Source: Streptomyces sp. NRRL S-31 (lineage in GTDB: Bacteria > Actinomycetota > Actinomycetes > Streptomycetales > Streptomycetaceae). Taken from it: DNA of 64,000 bases. The stretch covers positions 186,001 to 250,000 of the forward strand of contig NZ_JOCB01000003.1 in NCBI RefSeq assembly GCF_000718775.1, in the 5' to 3' direction. Numbering within the stretch: the first letter of the stretch is position 1; each line of letters starts with the position of its first letter. A program made the translations under genes and the position numbers. Below, in pieces: positions 39,300 through 48,735 of the stretch. The notes beneath the pieces were generated by a model that saw only the letters and a program-made list of their open reading frames with translations, was not told the origin of the DNA and did not search any database.

Positions 39300-40226
39300 A
39301 TGCCTCCGACCATCCTGATCACCGGCGCCGCGGGCTTCGTGGGCGGCCACGTCACCCGTGAGGCCCGCCGGCTCCGGGTCCGGCTCCGGCTCGTGCGACA
39401 CCACCGCACCCCGCTCGCCCCCACCGCCGACGTCGTGCGCGCCGACCTGGTGGACCCCGGCAGCCTGCGCGGCATCTGCGACGGCGTCGACGTCCTCGTC
39501 CACTGCGCCGCGCGGATCGGCGGCGACACCGAGACCAACGAGGCGGTCAACGCCCGCGGCACGGCGGCGCTGGTCGCCGAGGCCCGGCGGGCCGGCGTCC
39601 GGCGCGTCGTCCAGCTCAGCACCGCCTCCGTCTACGGCAGGGGGACCTTCCGCGGCAGCCGCCCGGAGGACCTCGTACGCAACCCGGCGTCGGTGACCTC
39701 CCGGACCCGGGCCGCCGCGGAGGACGCCGTGCTGGGGGCCGGCGGGATCGTCCTGCGCCCGCACCTCGTCTACGGGGCCGGCGACGCCTGGGTGGGTCCG
39801 GGGCTGGCCCGGATCCTGCGCGCGCTGCCGGGCACCGTGGACGGGTGGCCGGCCCGCACCTCGATGATCGCGGTCACCGACCTGGCCCGGCTGCTGGTGG
39901 CCGCCGCGCTCGCGCCGGACGGCGGGCTGACCCGGTCCGTCTACCACGCCGCGCACCCCGAGCCGGTCGCCGTGTCCGCGCTGCTGCGGGCCGTCGCCGA
40001 GTGCGGGTCGATCGCCTGGCCGCGGACCCGGATCGGCGCGGAGCGGGCCCGGGCGGTCCTCGCGGAGCACGGGCAGCCGCCGTCGGCGCTGGACATGCTG
40101 ACGACCGACCACGTCTTCGACAGCGGCCCGCTCTGGTCCGACCTCCGCCAGTCGCCCGGGGCCCCCTTCCCCGCGGGGTTCCGCCGGGAGGCCGACTGGT
40201 ACCGGGAGGCGCTGCGGGCCGGGTGA
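39300..40226 (+). CDS. NAD-dependent epimerase/dehydratase-like protein
   Basis: 308 residues of the extended SDR type: ILITGAAGFVGGHV (NAD-binding), VDVLVHCAARIGG and LSTASVYGRGTF. The usual YxxxK pair is not found where expected: the segment reads PASVTSRTRAAAEDAV, without Tyr or Lys. It may use another residue or be non-catalytic. Homologues accompany afsA in butyrolactone gene sets, such as jadW2 next to jadW1, and are thought to act in signal maturation. Same operon as afsA. Confidence 0.85.
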   Translation: MPPTILITGAAGFVGGHVTREARRLRVRLRLVRHHRTPLAPTADVVRADLVDPGSLRGICDGVDVLVHCAARIGGDTETNEAVNARGTAALVAEARRAGVRRVVQLSTASVYGRGTFRGSRPEDLVRNPASVTSRTRAAAEDAVLGAGGIVLRPHLVYGAGDAWVGPGLARILRALPGTVDGWPARTSMIAVTDLARLLVAAALAPDGGLTRSVYHAAHPEPVAVSALLRAVAECGSIAWPRTRIGAERARAVLAEHGQPPSALDMLTTDHVFDSGPLWSDLRQSPGAPFPAGFRREADWYREALRAG

Positions 40227-40271
40227 GCGGGGCGCCGGGGGTGCGGGGCGCCGGGGGTGCGGGACGCGCCG

Positions 40272-41123
40272 TCAGCGGGGCGTCCCGCGCGCGTCCAGGG
40301 TGCGGGCCACGTCCTCGCCGTGGTAGTACGTCCGGCCGTGGCGCCGGCAGCGGCGCCACTCGGACCGGCACGCGTGGCGGTAGGCGCCGCCGGTCGAGAT
40401 GCCCCACAGCCGGGCGATGTCGGCCGCGGTCAGCCACCGCACCGTCCTGGCCGGCGGGGCGCCCGCCGCATCCGGCGCGTCGTCCAGGCGGCGGCTCAGC
40501 CGGAGCCACTCATGGCCCTGCCAGTGGTGCGCGGGGTCCCGGTCGCAGCGGATCACGGCCGCCGCCGGGCTCTGCCGTGCCGCCAGCACCGCGGTCAGCG
40601 CGCCCGCGCAGCCCCGCTCCACGCACGCGCCGACCCGCACCCGCCGCCGCACCTCCGGATCGACCACCCGGCGGGCCCGGCGCACCAGCCGGTCCAGTTC
40701 GGCGGAGAACTCGCCCGCCGCGTCGTGCGCCGGCAGCCACCGCAGGTGCCCGGCGAGGAACGCGCACAGCGACGGCACCGCCCGCGGGGGAGCGGGCACC
40801 GCGCGTTCCGTCACCACCGCGCCGGCCCACGAGCCCAGCACCGCCAGGATCTCGGTGCGCACCTCGGCCGCGTGGGCGTTGAAGGGCAGGCCGCGCGGCG
40901 GACCGCCGGTCGTCCGCGGCCGGGTCCGGTCCCGGCCGCCGCCGTCGAGCAGCCGGCCGCAGGACTCGTACAGGTCCGGCAATCGGCGCAGCGCGTCCGC
41001 CAGCCGTGCCACGCAGTCCGGGCACAGGCGCCGGCCCGGCGCGGGCCGCCGTCCCCCGGCGCAGCCGGCACCGGCGCACACCCGGGCTGCCGGCCGGGTC
41101 CGGGTCGCCGTCGCGCTCGTCAC
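40272..41123 (-). CDS. Cys-rich helix-turn-helix protein, unknown role
   Basis: 283 residues from a GTG at 41123, 6 bases after GGGGGAGA. The N-terminus has a Cys pattern (VCAGAGCAGG and LCPDCVARLADAL) that may bind zinc. The middle is helical with VERGCAGALTAVLAAR, CDRDPAHHW. The C-terminus reads WLTAADIARLWGISTGGAYRHACRSEWRRC, a helix-turn-helix. I do not recognise a named family. It is the last gene of the minus-strand series that begins with the flavin reductase, so it could be a cluster regulator, but this is only positional. Confidence 0.7.
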   Translation of the reverse strand: MTSATATRTRPAARVCAGAGCAGGRRPAPGRRLCPDCVARLADALRRLPDLYESCGRLLDGGGRDRTRPRTTGGPPRGLPFNAHAAEVRTEILAVLGSWAGAVVTERAVPAPPRAVPSLCAFLAGHLRWLPAHDAAGEFSAELDRLVRRARRVVDPEVRRRVRVGACVERGCAGALTAVLAARQSPAAAVIRCDRDPAHHWQGHEWLRLSRRLDDAPDAAGAPPARTVRWLTAADIARLWGISTGGAYRHACRSEWRRCRRHGRTYYHGEDVARTLDARGTPR

Positions 41124-41157
41124 GTCATCTCCCCCTGGCTGATGGTCACGGAACGGG

Positions 41158-41841
41158 TCAGGCCGCGGTGTGCGAGCGGACCACGCGGAAGGTGTTGTAC
41201 TCCCAGTCCCGGGTCAGCTTCCGGGCCCGGTCGCGGGAGGCCCGTACGTCCTCGGGCCACCGCTCCTCCGGCACCTGGTGGAAGGCCCGGTACGCCTCCT
41301 CGCTCTCCCACTGCGCGTAGTTGACGACGAAGGTGCCGTCCAGGCCGCGCAGCACGCTGTGCGAGCGGTAGCCCGGCAGCAGGTGCACCCACTCCTCGCG
41401 CGGCCGGGTCAGCTCCGCGACCAGCGCGTCCTGGTCCGCCGGAGCCACCCACTGGATCGCGATGGAGGTCCAGTCGTCCCGCTCGGCGGTGACGTCGACC
41501 GGGCCGGTGACGGACGGGGCCCGCTGCACCGAGACCGGTTCGGCGGCGAGCACCCGGTGCCGGCCGGCCAGGCCGCCCAGCTGGAGCAGCTCGCGCTGGT
41601 GGGCGTCGCCGGCGTGGTGGGCGCGCAGGTCGGCGACGGTGCGCCACCGGGTGAGGGCGGCGACACCGGCCCGGGTGTGCGCCGCGTGCAGGGCGGCCGA
41701 GTGCCGGCCCGGGTGGGCGGTGGTGTCGTGGGAGTGGCCGAGCAGGCCGAGCAGTTTCTCCTGCCCGGTCCAGTCCTGCTCGGCGAGTGTCAGCCAGTCC
41801 AGGGCGACGGCCGAAGCGCCGTCCGGATCGAGGACGAGCAT
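41158..41841 (-). CDS. Antibiotic biosynthesis monooxygenase (ABM) protein
   Basis: 227 residues made of two ferredoxin-like ABM halves. The second reads TSIAIQWVAPADQDALVAEL, EEWVHLLPGYRSHSVLRGLD, VVNYAQWESEEAYRAF. Homologues such as the ActVA-ORF6 type oxidise an anthrone-like aromatic ring to a quinone without cofactors. It lies 46 bases after the MBL hydrolase gene and is probably co-transcribed with it. The size and position in a type II polyketide cluster suit a tailoring oxygenase. The substrate is unknown. Confidence 0.82.
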   Translation of the reverse strand: MLVLDPDGASAVALDWLTLAEQDWTGQEKLLGLLGHSHDTTAHPGRHSAALHAAHTRAGVAALTRWRTVADLRAHHAGDAHQRELLQLGGLAGRHRVLAAEPVSVQRAPSVTGPVDVTAERDDWTSIAIQWVAPADQDALVAELTRPREEWVHLLPGYRSHSVLRGLDGTFVVNYAQWESEEAYRAFHQVPEERWPEDVRASRDRARKLTRDWEYNTFRVVRSHTAA

Positions 41842-41886
41842 GGTGGCTCCTTAAGCGGGAGGGAGAGGGTGGGTGCGGGGCGCGGG

Positions 41887-42810
41887 TCAGGCCGCGCAGG
41901 CGGGCAGACCGCCGTGGTAGGCGACCATCTCGGCGAACAGCTCCTCGATGTCGAGCCAGTGGCCGGGTTCGGCGCCCGCCGCCTCGGCGTAGGCGCGGTG
42001 CAGGTTCGGCACCAGCCGTTCGCTGTCGAGGAGGTGGGCGTACGGTCCGGCTCCGGCCTCGCGTGCCGTCTGCAAGGGGGTCAGCCCGGCGGCGGTGCCC
42101 TCGGCGGCCAGCCGCTGCACGTACCGCAGATAGCCGGCGCTCTCGTCGAGGATCTCCGGTCCGCCGACCGGGCCATGGCCGGAGACGACGGTCTCGGGGT
42201 CCAGGGCCCGCAGCCGCTCGATCACCGCCAGGGACCCGGCGACCGATCCGGTGAGGCAGAACGGGGTGGCCCCGGACATCACCACGTCACCGGCGAACAG
42301 CACCCGCTGGCGCGGCAGCCACACCACGGTGTCGTTGCGGGTGTGCGCGGTGCCCAGGTGCATCAGCTCGGCCGGGGTGTCGCCGAGGTGCAGGGTGAGC
42401 CGGTCCCGGTAGGTCAGCGAGGGCAGTTCCACGCTGACGTCGCCCCAGCAGACCTCGGGCCACAGCCCGGTCAGGTGCAGCCCGGCCAGGTCCATCTCGG
42501 CGCGGGTCGCCTCGTGCGAGACGATCACCGCCTCGTCGGCGAAGAACCGGTTGCCGAAGGTGTGGTCGCCGTGCGGATGGGTGTTGACCACGAACCGGGG
42601 GGCGCGCGGACTCACCGCGGACACGGCCCGCCGCAGCGCCCCGGCCCGGGCCTCGGTGGCCGCGGTGTCGATCAGCGCGGGGCGGTCCCCCGAGGTGATC
42701 AGGCCCGCGTTGTTCAGGCACCAGCCGCCGTCGGGCTGGACGTAGGCGTGGACGTCTTCGGCCACCTCCCGCAGATGCGGTTCGGCCGTGCCATGGGTGT
42801 GAAGGCTCAA
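41887..42810 (-). CDS. MBL-fold metallo-hydrolase
   Basis: 307 residues. Metal site VVNTHPHGDHTFGN (HxHxDH), then LGTAHTRNDTVVWLPRQRVLFAGD and VVSGHGPVGGP. I chose the TTG at 42810, 6 bases after AGGAG, giving MSLHTHGTAEPHL; upstream in-frame ATGs fall within the flavin reductase gene. MBL proteins in aromatic polyketide clusters act as thioesterase-like or cyclase partners in some systems, so release of the chain is possible. It may also be a simple lactonase. Confidence 0.85.
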   Translation of the reverse strand: MSLHTHGTAEPHLREVAEDVHAYVQPDGGWCLNNAGLITSGDRPALIDTAATEARAGALRRAVSAVSPRAPRFVVNTHPHGDHTFGNRFFADEAVIVSHEATRAEMDLAGLHLTGLWPEVCWGDVSVELPSLTYRDRLTLHLGDTPAELMHLGTAHTRNDTVVWLPRQRVLFAGDVVMSGATPFCLTGSVAGSLAVIERLRALDPETVVSGHGPVGGPEILDESAGYLRYVQRLAAEGTAAGLTPLQTAREAGAGPYAHLLDSERLVPNLHRAYAEAAGAEPGHWLDIEELFAEMVAYHGGLPACAA

Positions 42811-42838
42811 CTCGATCTCCTGGTGCGGGCCGGCCCGG

Positions 42839-43342
42839 TCATGCGGGTGCCGCCAGGGCCGGGCTGCCGGCGGGCCGGGTGAAGAGGCGGTTGTGGTAGA
42901 CGAGGGGGTCGGCGCCGCCCACCGAGACCTGCTGGACGCGGCCGACGAGGATGCTGTGGTCGCCGCCGTCCAGCACGTCGTGCAGGGCGCAGGCCAGCCG
43001 CGCCGTCGCGTCGGGCAGTCCGGGCAGGCCCAGCTCGCAGGGCTCCATGGAGCTGCCGGCGAACTTGTCGGCGCCGGACCGGGCGAAGCCGGCGGCGACA
43101 CCGGCCTGGCCGGCCGCCAGCACGTTCACCAGGAACCGGTCGGCGGTGACGAACGCCTCGTGGCAGGAGGCCGACTTGGCGGGGCACACCAGCACGAGCG
43201 TCGGGTCGAGGGACAGCGAGGAGAAGGAGCTGGCGGTGAATCCCCAGCGGCGTCCGCTCGGGTCCACGGTGGTCACGATGGTGACCGGGGCGGGCACATG
43301 GGCCATGGCGCGGGTGAAGTCCGCGGGGTCGACGGTGGGCAA
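42839..43342 (-). CDS. Flavin reductase of a two-component monooxygenase
   Basis: 167 residues, split-barrel flavin reductase: FTRAMAHVPAPVTIVTTVDP, GFTASSFSSLSLDPTLVLVC and the C-terminal DHSILVGRVQQVSV. It resembles ActVB, which supplies reduced FMN to an oxygenase. The likely oxygenase partner is the acyl-CoA-dehydrogenase-like protein at 60626. The start is a TTG at 43342 with GGAGG just upstream; the next ATG, at residue 13, would cut the fold. It is separated from KS-beta by a strong terminator, so it begins a second minus-strand operon. Confidence 0.9.
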   Translation of the reverse strand: MPTVDPADFTRAMAHVPAPVTIVTTVDPSGRRWGFTASSFSSLSLDPTLVLVCPAKSASCHEAFVTADRFLVNVLAAGQAGVAAGFARSGADKFAGSSMEPCELGLPGLPDATARLACALHDVLDGGDHSILVGRVQQVSVGGADPLVYHNRLFTRPAGSPALAAPA

Positions 43343-43386
43343 CGGTCCTCCGGCTGTCGGAAGCTGACGGGGTCAGGGAGGTTCGT

Positions 43387-43416
43387 CCGGATCGGCGGTC
43401 CAGTGCTCCGATCCGG
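43387..43416. promoter_or_regulatory. Inverted repeat before the flavin reductase operon
   Basis: CCGGATCGG (43387-43395) and CCGATCCGG (43408-43416), perfect 9-bp arms with a 12-base centre, 45 bases before the TTG start. It may be an operator for this operon. Confidence 0.5.
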
Positions 43417-43437
43417 GGAGACCCCCTGGGGCCGGCC

Positions 43438-43471
43438 GGTGTCCGCCCGCCCGGCCGGGCGGGCGGACACC
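43438..43471. terminator. Strong terminator after KS-beta
   Basis: A 34-base perfect palindrome whose arms begin GGTGTCCGCCCGCCCGG, 16 bases after the KS-beta stop codon. It closes the KS-alpha/KS-beta operon. No ACP gene follows within this transcript. Confidence 0.85.
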
Positions 43472-43486
43472 GGCGCGGGGGCCGGC

Positions 43487-44755
43487 TCAACCCGCGGCGC
43501 GCACCACCGCGGCCGAGTTGAAACCGCCCCGGCCCCGGGCGAGCACCAGGGCCGTACGCAGTCCGCCGGCCGGCCGGCGGACCTCGGTGACCAGGTCGAC
43601 CGGGCAGTCCGCGGCCGGGGCGCCGACGTGCACGGTCGGCGGGATGACCTGGTCGCGCAGGGACAGCAGGGCGGCTGCCAGGTCGAGTGCGGCACCGCCC
43701 GCGGCCAGCCGGCCCGTCATGGTCTTCGGCGCCGTCACCGGCACACCGCCCGCCCCGAAGAGCCCGGCGAGGGCCTCGGCCTCCGCGCGGTCGGCGGTCC
43801 GGCGCCCGGCGGCGTCGGCGAACACCACGTCCACGTCGGCCGGGGACAGCCCGGCGTCCCGCAGGGCCAGTTCGGCGGCGTCCCGGAGCCGGGGCGCGCC
43901 GCCGGAGCCCGGGGCCGGATCGAAGGTGGCCGCGCAGCCGGCCACCGTGCCGTAGACCCGGGCACCGCGCGCGGCGGCGGCGTCGGCGTCCTCCAGCACC
44001 AGCAGCGCGCCGCCCTCGCCGGCCACATGACCGGAGGCGTCCGCGGAGAACGGCAGGAAGGCCCGGGCCGGATCGCCGGCCTCGGTCAGTTCGCCGCCCG
44101 CCAGCTGCGCGGCCCAGCCCCACGGGCACAGCGCGGAGTCCACGCCGCCGGTGACCAGCAGCCGGACGCCGCGGCGGATCTGGCGCCGGGCCTGTGCCAC
44201 GGCGTCCAGGCCGCCGGCCTGTTCGGTGACCAGCACCCCGCTGGGGCCGCGCAGTCCGTGCCGGATGGAGATCTGCCCGGTGTTGACGGCGTAGAACCAG
44301 GCGAAGGACTGGTAGGCGCTGACGTACTGGCCGCCCTGGCTCCACAGCGCCTGGAGTTCGCGCTGGCCGAACTCGAAACCGCCCGCGGAGGCGGCGGTGA
44401 CCACACCGGCCGCGTAGTCGGGGAGTTCCGCCGGTTCGACGCCGGCGTCGGCGAGCGCCTCGTCGGCGGCGGCCAGCGCCAGCCGGGTCATGTGGTCGGT
44501 CTGCGGCAGCAGCCGGCTGGGCACGTGTTCCTCGGGCACGAAGTCCCGGATCTCGCCGGCCAGCCGCGCCGGGTACCGCGCGGCGTCGAACCGGGTGACC
44601 GGGCCGATGCCGCTCTCGCCGCGCAGCGCGGCCGCCCACCAGGCCCGGGTGCCGAGCCCGTTCGGGGCGGTGACGCCGATGCCGGTGACCACGGGCGCGG
44701 CGTGGGGCGTGGCGCGGTCCGCCGTGCGGTCCGCCTCGGTGGCGTACGTGGTCAT
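43487..44755 (-). CDS. Type II polyketide synthase KS-beta (chain length factor)
   Basis: 422 residues with the ketosynthase fold. The catalytic Cys is replaced by Gln, [14 protein letters not shown], as in all chain length factors. Other signs are [19 protein letters not shown] and [17 protein letters not shown]. It pairs with KS-alpha to set the chain length. Its start overlaps the KS-alpha stop by ATGA (44752-44755), the standard arrangement. I cannot read chain length from the sequence by eye. Confidence 0.96.
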   Translation of the reverse strand: MTTYATEADRTADRATPHAAPVVTGIGVTAPNGLGTRAWWAAALRGESGIGPVTRFDAARYPARLAGEIRDFVPEEHVPSRLLPQTDHMTRLALAAADEALADAGVEPAELPDYAAGVVTAASAGGFEFGQRELQALWSQGGQYVSAYQSFAWFYAVNTGQISIRHGLRGPSGVLVTEQAGGLDAVAQARRQIRRGVRLLVTGGVDSALCPWGWAAQLAGGELTEAGDPARAFLPFSADASGHVAGEGGALLVLEDADAAAARGARVYGTVAGCAATFDPAPGSGGAPRLRDAAELALRDAGLSPADVDVVFADAAGRRTADRAEAEALAGLFGAGGVPVTAPKTMTGRLAAGGAALDLAAALLSLRDQVIPPTVHVGAPAADCPVDLVTEVRRPAGGLRTALVLARGRGGFNSAAVVRAAG

Positions 44756-46023
44756 GCGGCGGCTCCCAGGCGCGGGCGGGTCAGGATCATCGCGCTCTGG
44801 AACCCGCCGAAGCCGCTGCCGACGCTCAGCACGGTGTCGGTGCGCTGCCGGCGGGCCACCAGCGGCGTGTAGTCCAGGTCGCAGGCGGGGTCGCTCTCGT
44901 GCAGGTTCGCGGTGGGCGGCACGGTGTCGTGCTCGATGGCCAGGGCGCTGGCGGCCACCTCCAGGGAACCGATGGCGCCGAGGGAGTGACCGATCATCGA
45001 CTTGATGGAGCTGACCGGGACCCGGTAGGCGTGGTCGCCCAGGCTGCGCTTGAACGCGGCGGTCTCGTGCCGGTCGTTCTGCTTGGTGCCGGAGCCGTGG
45101 GCGTTGACGTAGTCGACGGCGGTGGGGTCCAGCCGGGCCTCGTCGAGGGCGATCCGGATCGCCTCGGCCATCTCCCGGCCGTCGGGGCGCAGACCGGTCA
45201 TGTGGTAGGCGTTGCAGCGGCTGGCGAACCCGGCGATCTCCGCGTAGACGTGGGCGCCGCGCCGCCGGGCGCTCTCCAGTTCCTCCAGCACCAGGACGGC
45301 CGACCCCTCGCCGAGCACGAAGCCGTTACGGGTGGCGTCGAAGGGGCGGGAGGCGGTCTCCGGTTCGTCGTTGCGCGGGGAGGTGGCCTTGATGGCGTCG
45401 AAACAGGCCACGGTGATCGGGGAGATGGGCGCCTCGGTGGCACCGGCGATCATCACGTCGGCGCTGCCCTCGCGGATCAGCTCGACGGCGTGCCCGAGGG
45501 AGTCCAGGCCCGAGGTGCAGCCGGTCGACACCATCGACACCGGGCCCTGGGCGTGGGTGCGCCAGGCCACCTCGGCCGCCATCGAGCTGGGCACGAAGTA
45601 GTCGAACAGGTGCGGTACGGCGAGGGTGTGGTCCACCTCCCAGCTGCTGCCGCCGCGGCTGACCACGTTGTACTCGGTGTCCAGGCCCATGGTGCAGCCG
45701 ACCGCGCTGCCCAGGGTGACGCCGGTGCGGGTGGGGTCGAGCCGGTCCGGTTCCAGGCCGCTGTCCCGGATCGCCTCGTCGGCGCTGACGACGGCGAACT
45801 GGGCGGCGCGGTCGAGGCGTTCGGCCTCCTCGGGGGTGAAGCCGTGCGCCAGCGGGTCGAAGTCGGCCTCCGCGGCGATGCGGGAGCGGAACGGGGAGGC
45901 GTCGAAGAGGGAGATGGACCGGGTCGCGGTCCGGCCCGAGGTGAGCAGGGACCAGAACTCCTTGGTCCCCACGCCCCCCGGTGCGACCACGCCGATCCCG
46001 GTGATGACGACGCGACGGCTCAT
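44752..46023 (-). CDS. Type II polyketide synthase KS-alpha
   Basis: 423 residues. Active-site Cys in [18 protein letters not shown], His motifs [14 protein letters not shown] and [15 protein letters not shown], and the tail [16 protein letters not shown]. It catalyses malonyl-ACP condensations with KS-beta. The start is the ATG at 46023 ([17 protein letters not shown]); an upstream frame to 46182 has no homology. It is the first gene of its minus-strand operon and is divergent from the glycosyltransferase. SARP-like heptamer pairs lie in the gap. Confidence 0.97.
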   Translation of the reverse strand: MSRRVVITGIGVVAPGGVGTKEFWSLLTSGRTATRSISLFDASPFRSRIAAEADFDPLAHGFTPEEAERLDRAAQFAVVSADEAIRDSGLEPDRLDPTRTGVTLGSAVGCTMGLDTEYNVVSRGGSSWEVDHTLAVPHLFDYFVPSSMAAEVAWRTHAQGPVSMVSTGCTSGLDSLGHAVELIREGSADVMIAGATEAPISPITVACFDAIKATSPRNDEPETASRPFDATRNGFVLGEGSAVLVLEELESARRRGAHVYAEIAGFASRCNAYHMTGLRPDGREMAEAIRIALDEARLDPTAVDYVNAHGSGTKQNDRHETAAFKRSLGDHAYRVPVSSIKSMIGHSLGAIGSLEVAASALAIEHDTVPPTANLHESDPACDLDYTPLVARRQRTDTVLSVGSGFGGFQSAMILTRPRLGAAA

Positions 46024-46123
46024 GGGGTGTCCTTCACGAGTGAGTCCTCCTTGCGGGGCTCGGCCTGCGGGCCGGCCACGCTGCGTAGGGCCGGGGCCGA
46101 TGCCCGAGCTTCGGCACCCGCGC

Positions 46124-46237
46124 TTGACTGGAGGTCGAGACCCGGTGGTGCCGTGGCGGAGCGGGCCGTGGGCGCACCGCACCGGGCCGTGCCCGGGCGG
46201 CCGGGGCCGGGTGCGGGGGTCGAGGACGGTTCGAGCC
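46124..46237. promoter_or_regulatory. SARP-like heptamer pairs, KS-alpha / glycosyltransferase gap
   Basis: TTGACTG-N4-TCGAGAC at 46124-46141 and TCGAGGA-N4-TCGAGCC at 46220-46237. In each pair the heptamers start exactly 11 bp apart, the spacing required by SARP activators. The two pairs sit nearer KS-alpha and nearer the glycosyltransferase. -10 boxes are not obvious. Confidence 0.55.
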
Positions 46238-46268
46238 GGTGACGAACGCGCCGCCGGAGCATGCCGCC

Positions 46269-47405
46269 ATGAAGATTCTCTTTGTGGCGGGTGGCACCTC
46301 CGGTGTCATCTTCTCGCTGGTGCCGCTGGCGCAGGCGGCCCGGAACGCCGGTCACGAGGTCGTGATGGCGGCGCCGGACGACTGCATGGACGTCGTCAAC
46401 GGCGCGGGCGTGCCCGGCTACCCGGTCACCGGCAAGACGATGAAGGACTTCCTGTACGACCGGCGGGGCGTGCTCCAGACGATCCCCGAGGACCTGCACG
46501 AGCGGTACCTGTTCAACGGGCGCTGCTTCGGGCGGTACGCGGCGGCCTGCGTGGACGGGCTGACCTCGCTGATCGACCGCTGGCACCCGGACCTGGTGGT
46601 GGGCGGGGTGCTGGCGTTCGCCGGCCCGCTGGCCGCCGCGTACGCCTCGGTGCCGTACGTCAAGCACGCGGTCGACATGGGGGAGCCGCGGACCATCGAC
46701 CTGGCGGCGGCGGCCGAGCTGGGTCCGGAGCTGGAGGCGCTGGGGCTGTACGAGATGCCCGGCGCCGACCTGTTCGTCGACACCTGTCCGCCGTCGCTGC
46801 GGCCGGCGGACGCGCCGCCCGCGCAGTCGATGCGCTACGTGCCCTACACGGCGCAGCGCCCGCTCAAGCCGTGGATGTTCACGCGCGGGGAGCGGCCCCG
46901 GGTGCTGGTGAGCGCGGGCAGCCGGGTGACGAAGGACTCGGACTTCGAGATCCTCACCGGGCTGGTCGCCAAGGTGGCCGCGCTGGACGTGGAGCTGCTG
47001 GTGGCGGCACCGGAGGCGGTCGCGGTGGAGCTGGGCCCGCTGCCGGACAACGTCCGGGCCGGGTGGATCCCGCTGGACGTGGTGGCCCGGACCTGCGACC
47101 TGACGGTCAGCCACGCCGGGGGCAACACGGTGCTCGGCAGCATGGCGGCCGGTGTGCCGCAGGTGCTCATCCCGTACCTGCCGTACGTGGTGGGCTACAC
47201 CGAGCGGCTGAGCGCCTACGGCGCGGCGAGGATGGTCGACCCGGCGGAGGACTCGCCGGAGAACATCGCCGAGGCCTGCCGCGAGGTGCTGGAGGACGCG
47301 TCCTACCGGGACCGGGCCCGGACGGTGTCGGCCGAGATGGCCCGGCTGCCGCTGCCCGCGCAGGTGGTGGGGGCGCTGGAGGACCTGGTGGCCCGCACCG
47401 GCTGA
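46269..47405 (+). CDS. GT-B glycosyltransferase (family 1-like)
   Basis: 378 residues: [20 protein letters not shown] with nucleotide-sugar/acceptor N-domain features, and the C-domain ending [20 protein letters not shown], the family's nucleotide-diphosphate-binding region. It is similar to glycosyltransferases that attach deoxysugars to aromatic polyketides. I took the ATG at 46269, 10 bases from GGAG; an in-frame GTG at 46239 is possible. RmlA at 59488 indicates a dTDP-sugar donor. Confidence 0.88.
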   Translation: MKILFVAGGTSGVIFSLVPLAQAARNAGHEVVMAAPDDCMDVVNGAGVPGYPVTGKTMKDFLYDRRGVLQTIPEDLHERYLFNGRCFGRYAAACVDGLTSLIDRWHPDLVVGGVLAFAGPLAAAYASVPYVKHAVDMGEPRTIDLAAAAELGPELEALGLYEMPGADLFVDTCPPSLRPADAPPAQSMRYVPYTAQRPLKPWMFTRGERPRVLVSAGSRVTKDSDFEILTGLVAKVAALDVELLVAAPEAVAVELGPLPDNVRAGWIPLDVVARTCDLTVSHAGGNTVLGSMAAGVPQVLIPYLPYVVGYTERLSAYGAARMVDPAEDSPENIAEACREVLEDASYRDRARTVSAEMARLPLPAQVVGALEDLVARTG

Positions 47406-47409
47406 ACGG

Positions 47410-47447
47410 CCGGCCCCGGCCGGGCCGCGAGGGCCGGCCGGGGCCGG
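47410..47447. terminator. Bidirectional terminator
   Basis: A perfect 14-bp stem, CCGGCCCCGGCCGG with CCGGCCGGGGCCGG, between the convergent glycosyltransferase and GT-like genes. Confidence 0.8.
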
Positions 47448-47460
47448 GGCACCGGCGTGG

Positions 47461-48735
47461 TCAGGGGGTGAGGCCGAGCCGGCCGGCCGCCTCGGCGAAG
47501 GTGTGGGCCGTGGCGGGCAGGGCGGTCACGGCGTCCCGGTACGCGGCCCGGGCGGCGGCCAGCCGGTCGCGTTCCGCGTCGTCGTACAGGACGCGTTCGA
47601 GGCCGTCGACGAGGGTGTGCTCGTCCAGCAGCTCCGCGCGCAGCACGGTGTCCGTGAACGGGTTGGCGTCCAGCAGCGGGCGCAGTACCTCGTTCCAGCG
47701 CAGCGGCCACATGTGGAAGTCGGGCAGCGGCTCCGGATGGTCCGCGAGCCACCGCCGTACCGGGGCGGTGAGGCCGCCGGGCAGGGCGCCGGCCAGCCGT
47801 TCGACGTCCTCGGGGCCGTCGACGCGGTGGTTGTTGACGGCGAGCAGTCCGGGTACGTCGGCGAACACCGCGCGGTCCAGCGCGTAGCTCGGCAGGTGGA
47901 AGGAGAAGACCCCGTCGCACGAGCCGAGCAGCCGGTGGTACCCGTCGGCGGTGTACTCCGGGCGGTGGTGCAGCCGCTCCGCGGGCAGCGCCTCGGCGAA
48001 ACCGTCGAAGAGGGGGCCGGCCAGCAGGAAGTGCGTGTCCCGGGGCAGCCGGGCCAGCCGGCCGCCGAGCAGGCGGGGCAGCCGGTCGGCGAGCAGCCGG
48101 GTCGGCGGCGCGGCGTGCTCCTGCATCAGCCGCTGCCAGGGCAGGGTGGGCACCAGGAGCAGCCGGGCCCCGTCCGGCACCCCGAGCGCCCGCCGGGTGG
48201 CGCGGCGGGCCCGCGTGGTGAGCGGCGCGGTGGTGCGGGTGAGGCGGTACGGCAGCCCCCGGCCGGAGTCGGTCACCCGTGGGCGGTTCATCGGGACCGG
48301 CAGCAGCTGCACCGGCATCCGCAGCAGGTTGTCGTCGACCTCCATCGTGGTGCCGAGGATCTCCACCCGCCGGCTGGTGCTCTCCAGGTCGTACAGGTCC
48401 AGCGGGATGACGGGCAGCCCGAGGTCCTCCACGAACCAGGGGTCGGTGCGGTAGCCGACCTTGAAGGTCATCCAGTGCGCGAGGTAGTCGACCAGGACGA
48501 CGGCGTCCGCCCGGAACTCCTTGACGATCCGGTGCACCACCTCGCGCACGCCCGCGCCTAGTTCCGGTTCCACCAGGGTGTGCGGGAGCCCCGCGGCGCG
48601 CAGTTGGCCGGCGTTGTAGGGGTTGACGACGAAGTGGCTCTCGACACCGGCGTCGGTGAGCTGTTCGGCGAGGTCGAGGCCGATGGTGACCTCGTGCAGG
48701 GTCTTGGCGAGGGCGGCGAGGAAGACGAGGCGCAT
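47461..48735 (-). CDS. Glycosyltransferase-like protein (possibly DUF6365)
   Basis: 424 residues: MRLVFLAALAKTLHEVTIGL, then HFVVNPYNAGQLRAAGLPHT, VVLVDYLAHWMTF, LLLVPTLPWQRLM and a C-domain with CDGVFSFHLPSYALDRAVF. The two-Rossmann GT-B plan is visible, but the family-1 motif is absent. It resembles DUF6365 proteins as I recall them; not certain. It is translationally linked to the aminotransferase (stop and start share bases TGATG), so it probably acts on the same sugar or amino group. Confidence 0.7.
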   Translation of the reverse strand: MRLVFLAALAKTLHEVTIGLDLAEQLTDAGVESHFVVNPYNAGQLRAAGLPHTLVEPELGAGVREVVHRIVKEFRADAVVLVDYLAHWMTFKVGYRTDPWFVEDLGLPVIPLDLYDLESTSRRVEILGTTMEVDDNLLRMPVQLLPVPMNRPRVTDSGRGLPYRLTRTTAPLTTRARRATRRALGVPDGARLLLVPTLPWQRLMQEHAAPPTRLLADRLPRLLGGRLARLPRDTHFLLAGPLFDGFAEALPAERLHHRPEYTADGYHRLLGSCDGVFSFHLPSYALDRAVFADVPGLLAVNNHRVDGPEDVERLAGALPGGLTAPVRRWLADHPEPLPDFHMWPLRWNEVLRPLLDANPFTDTVLRAELLDEHTLVDGLERVLYDDAERDRLAAARAAYRDAVTALPATAHTFAEAAGRLGLTP

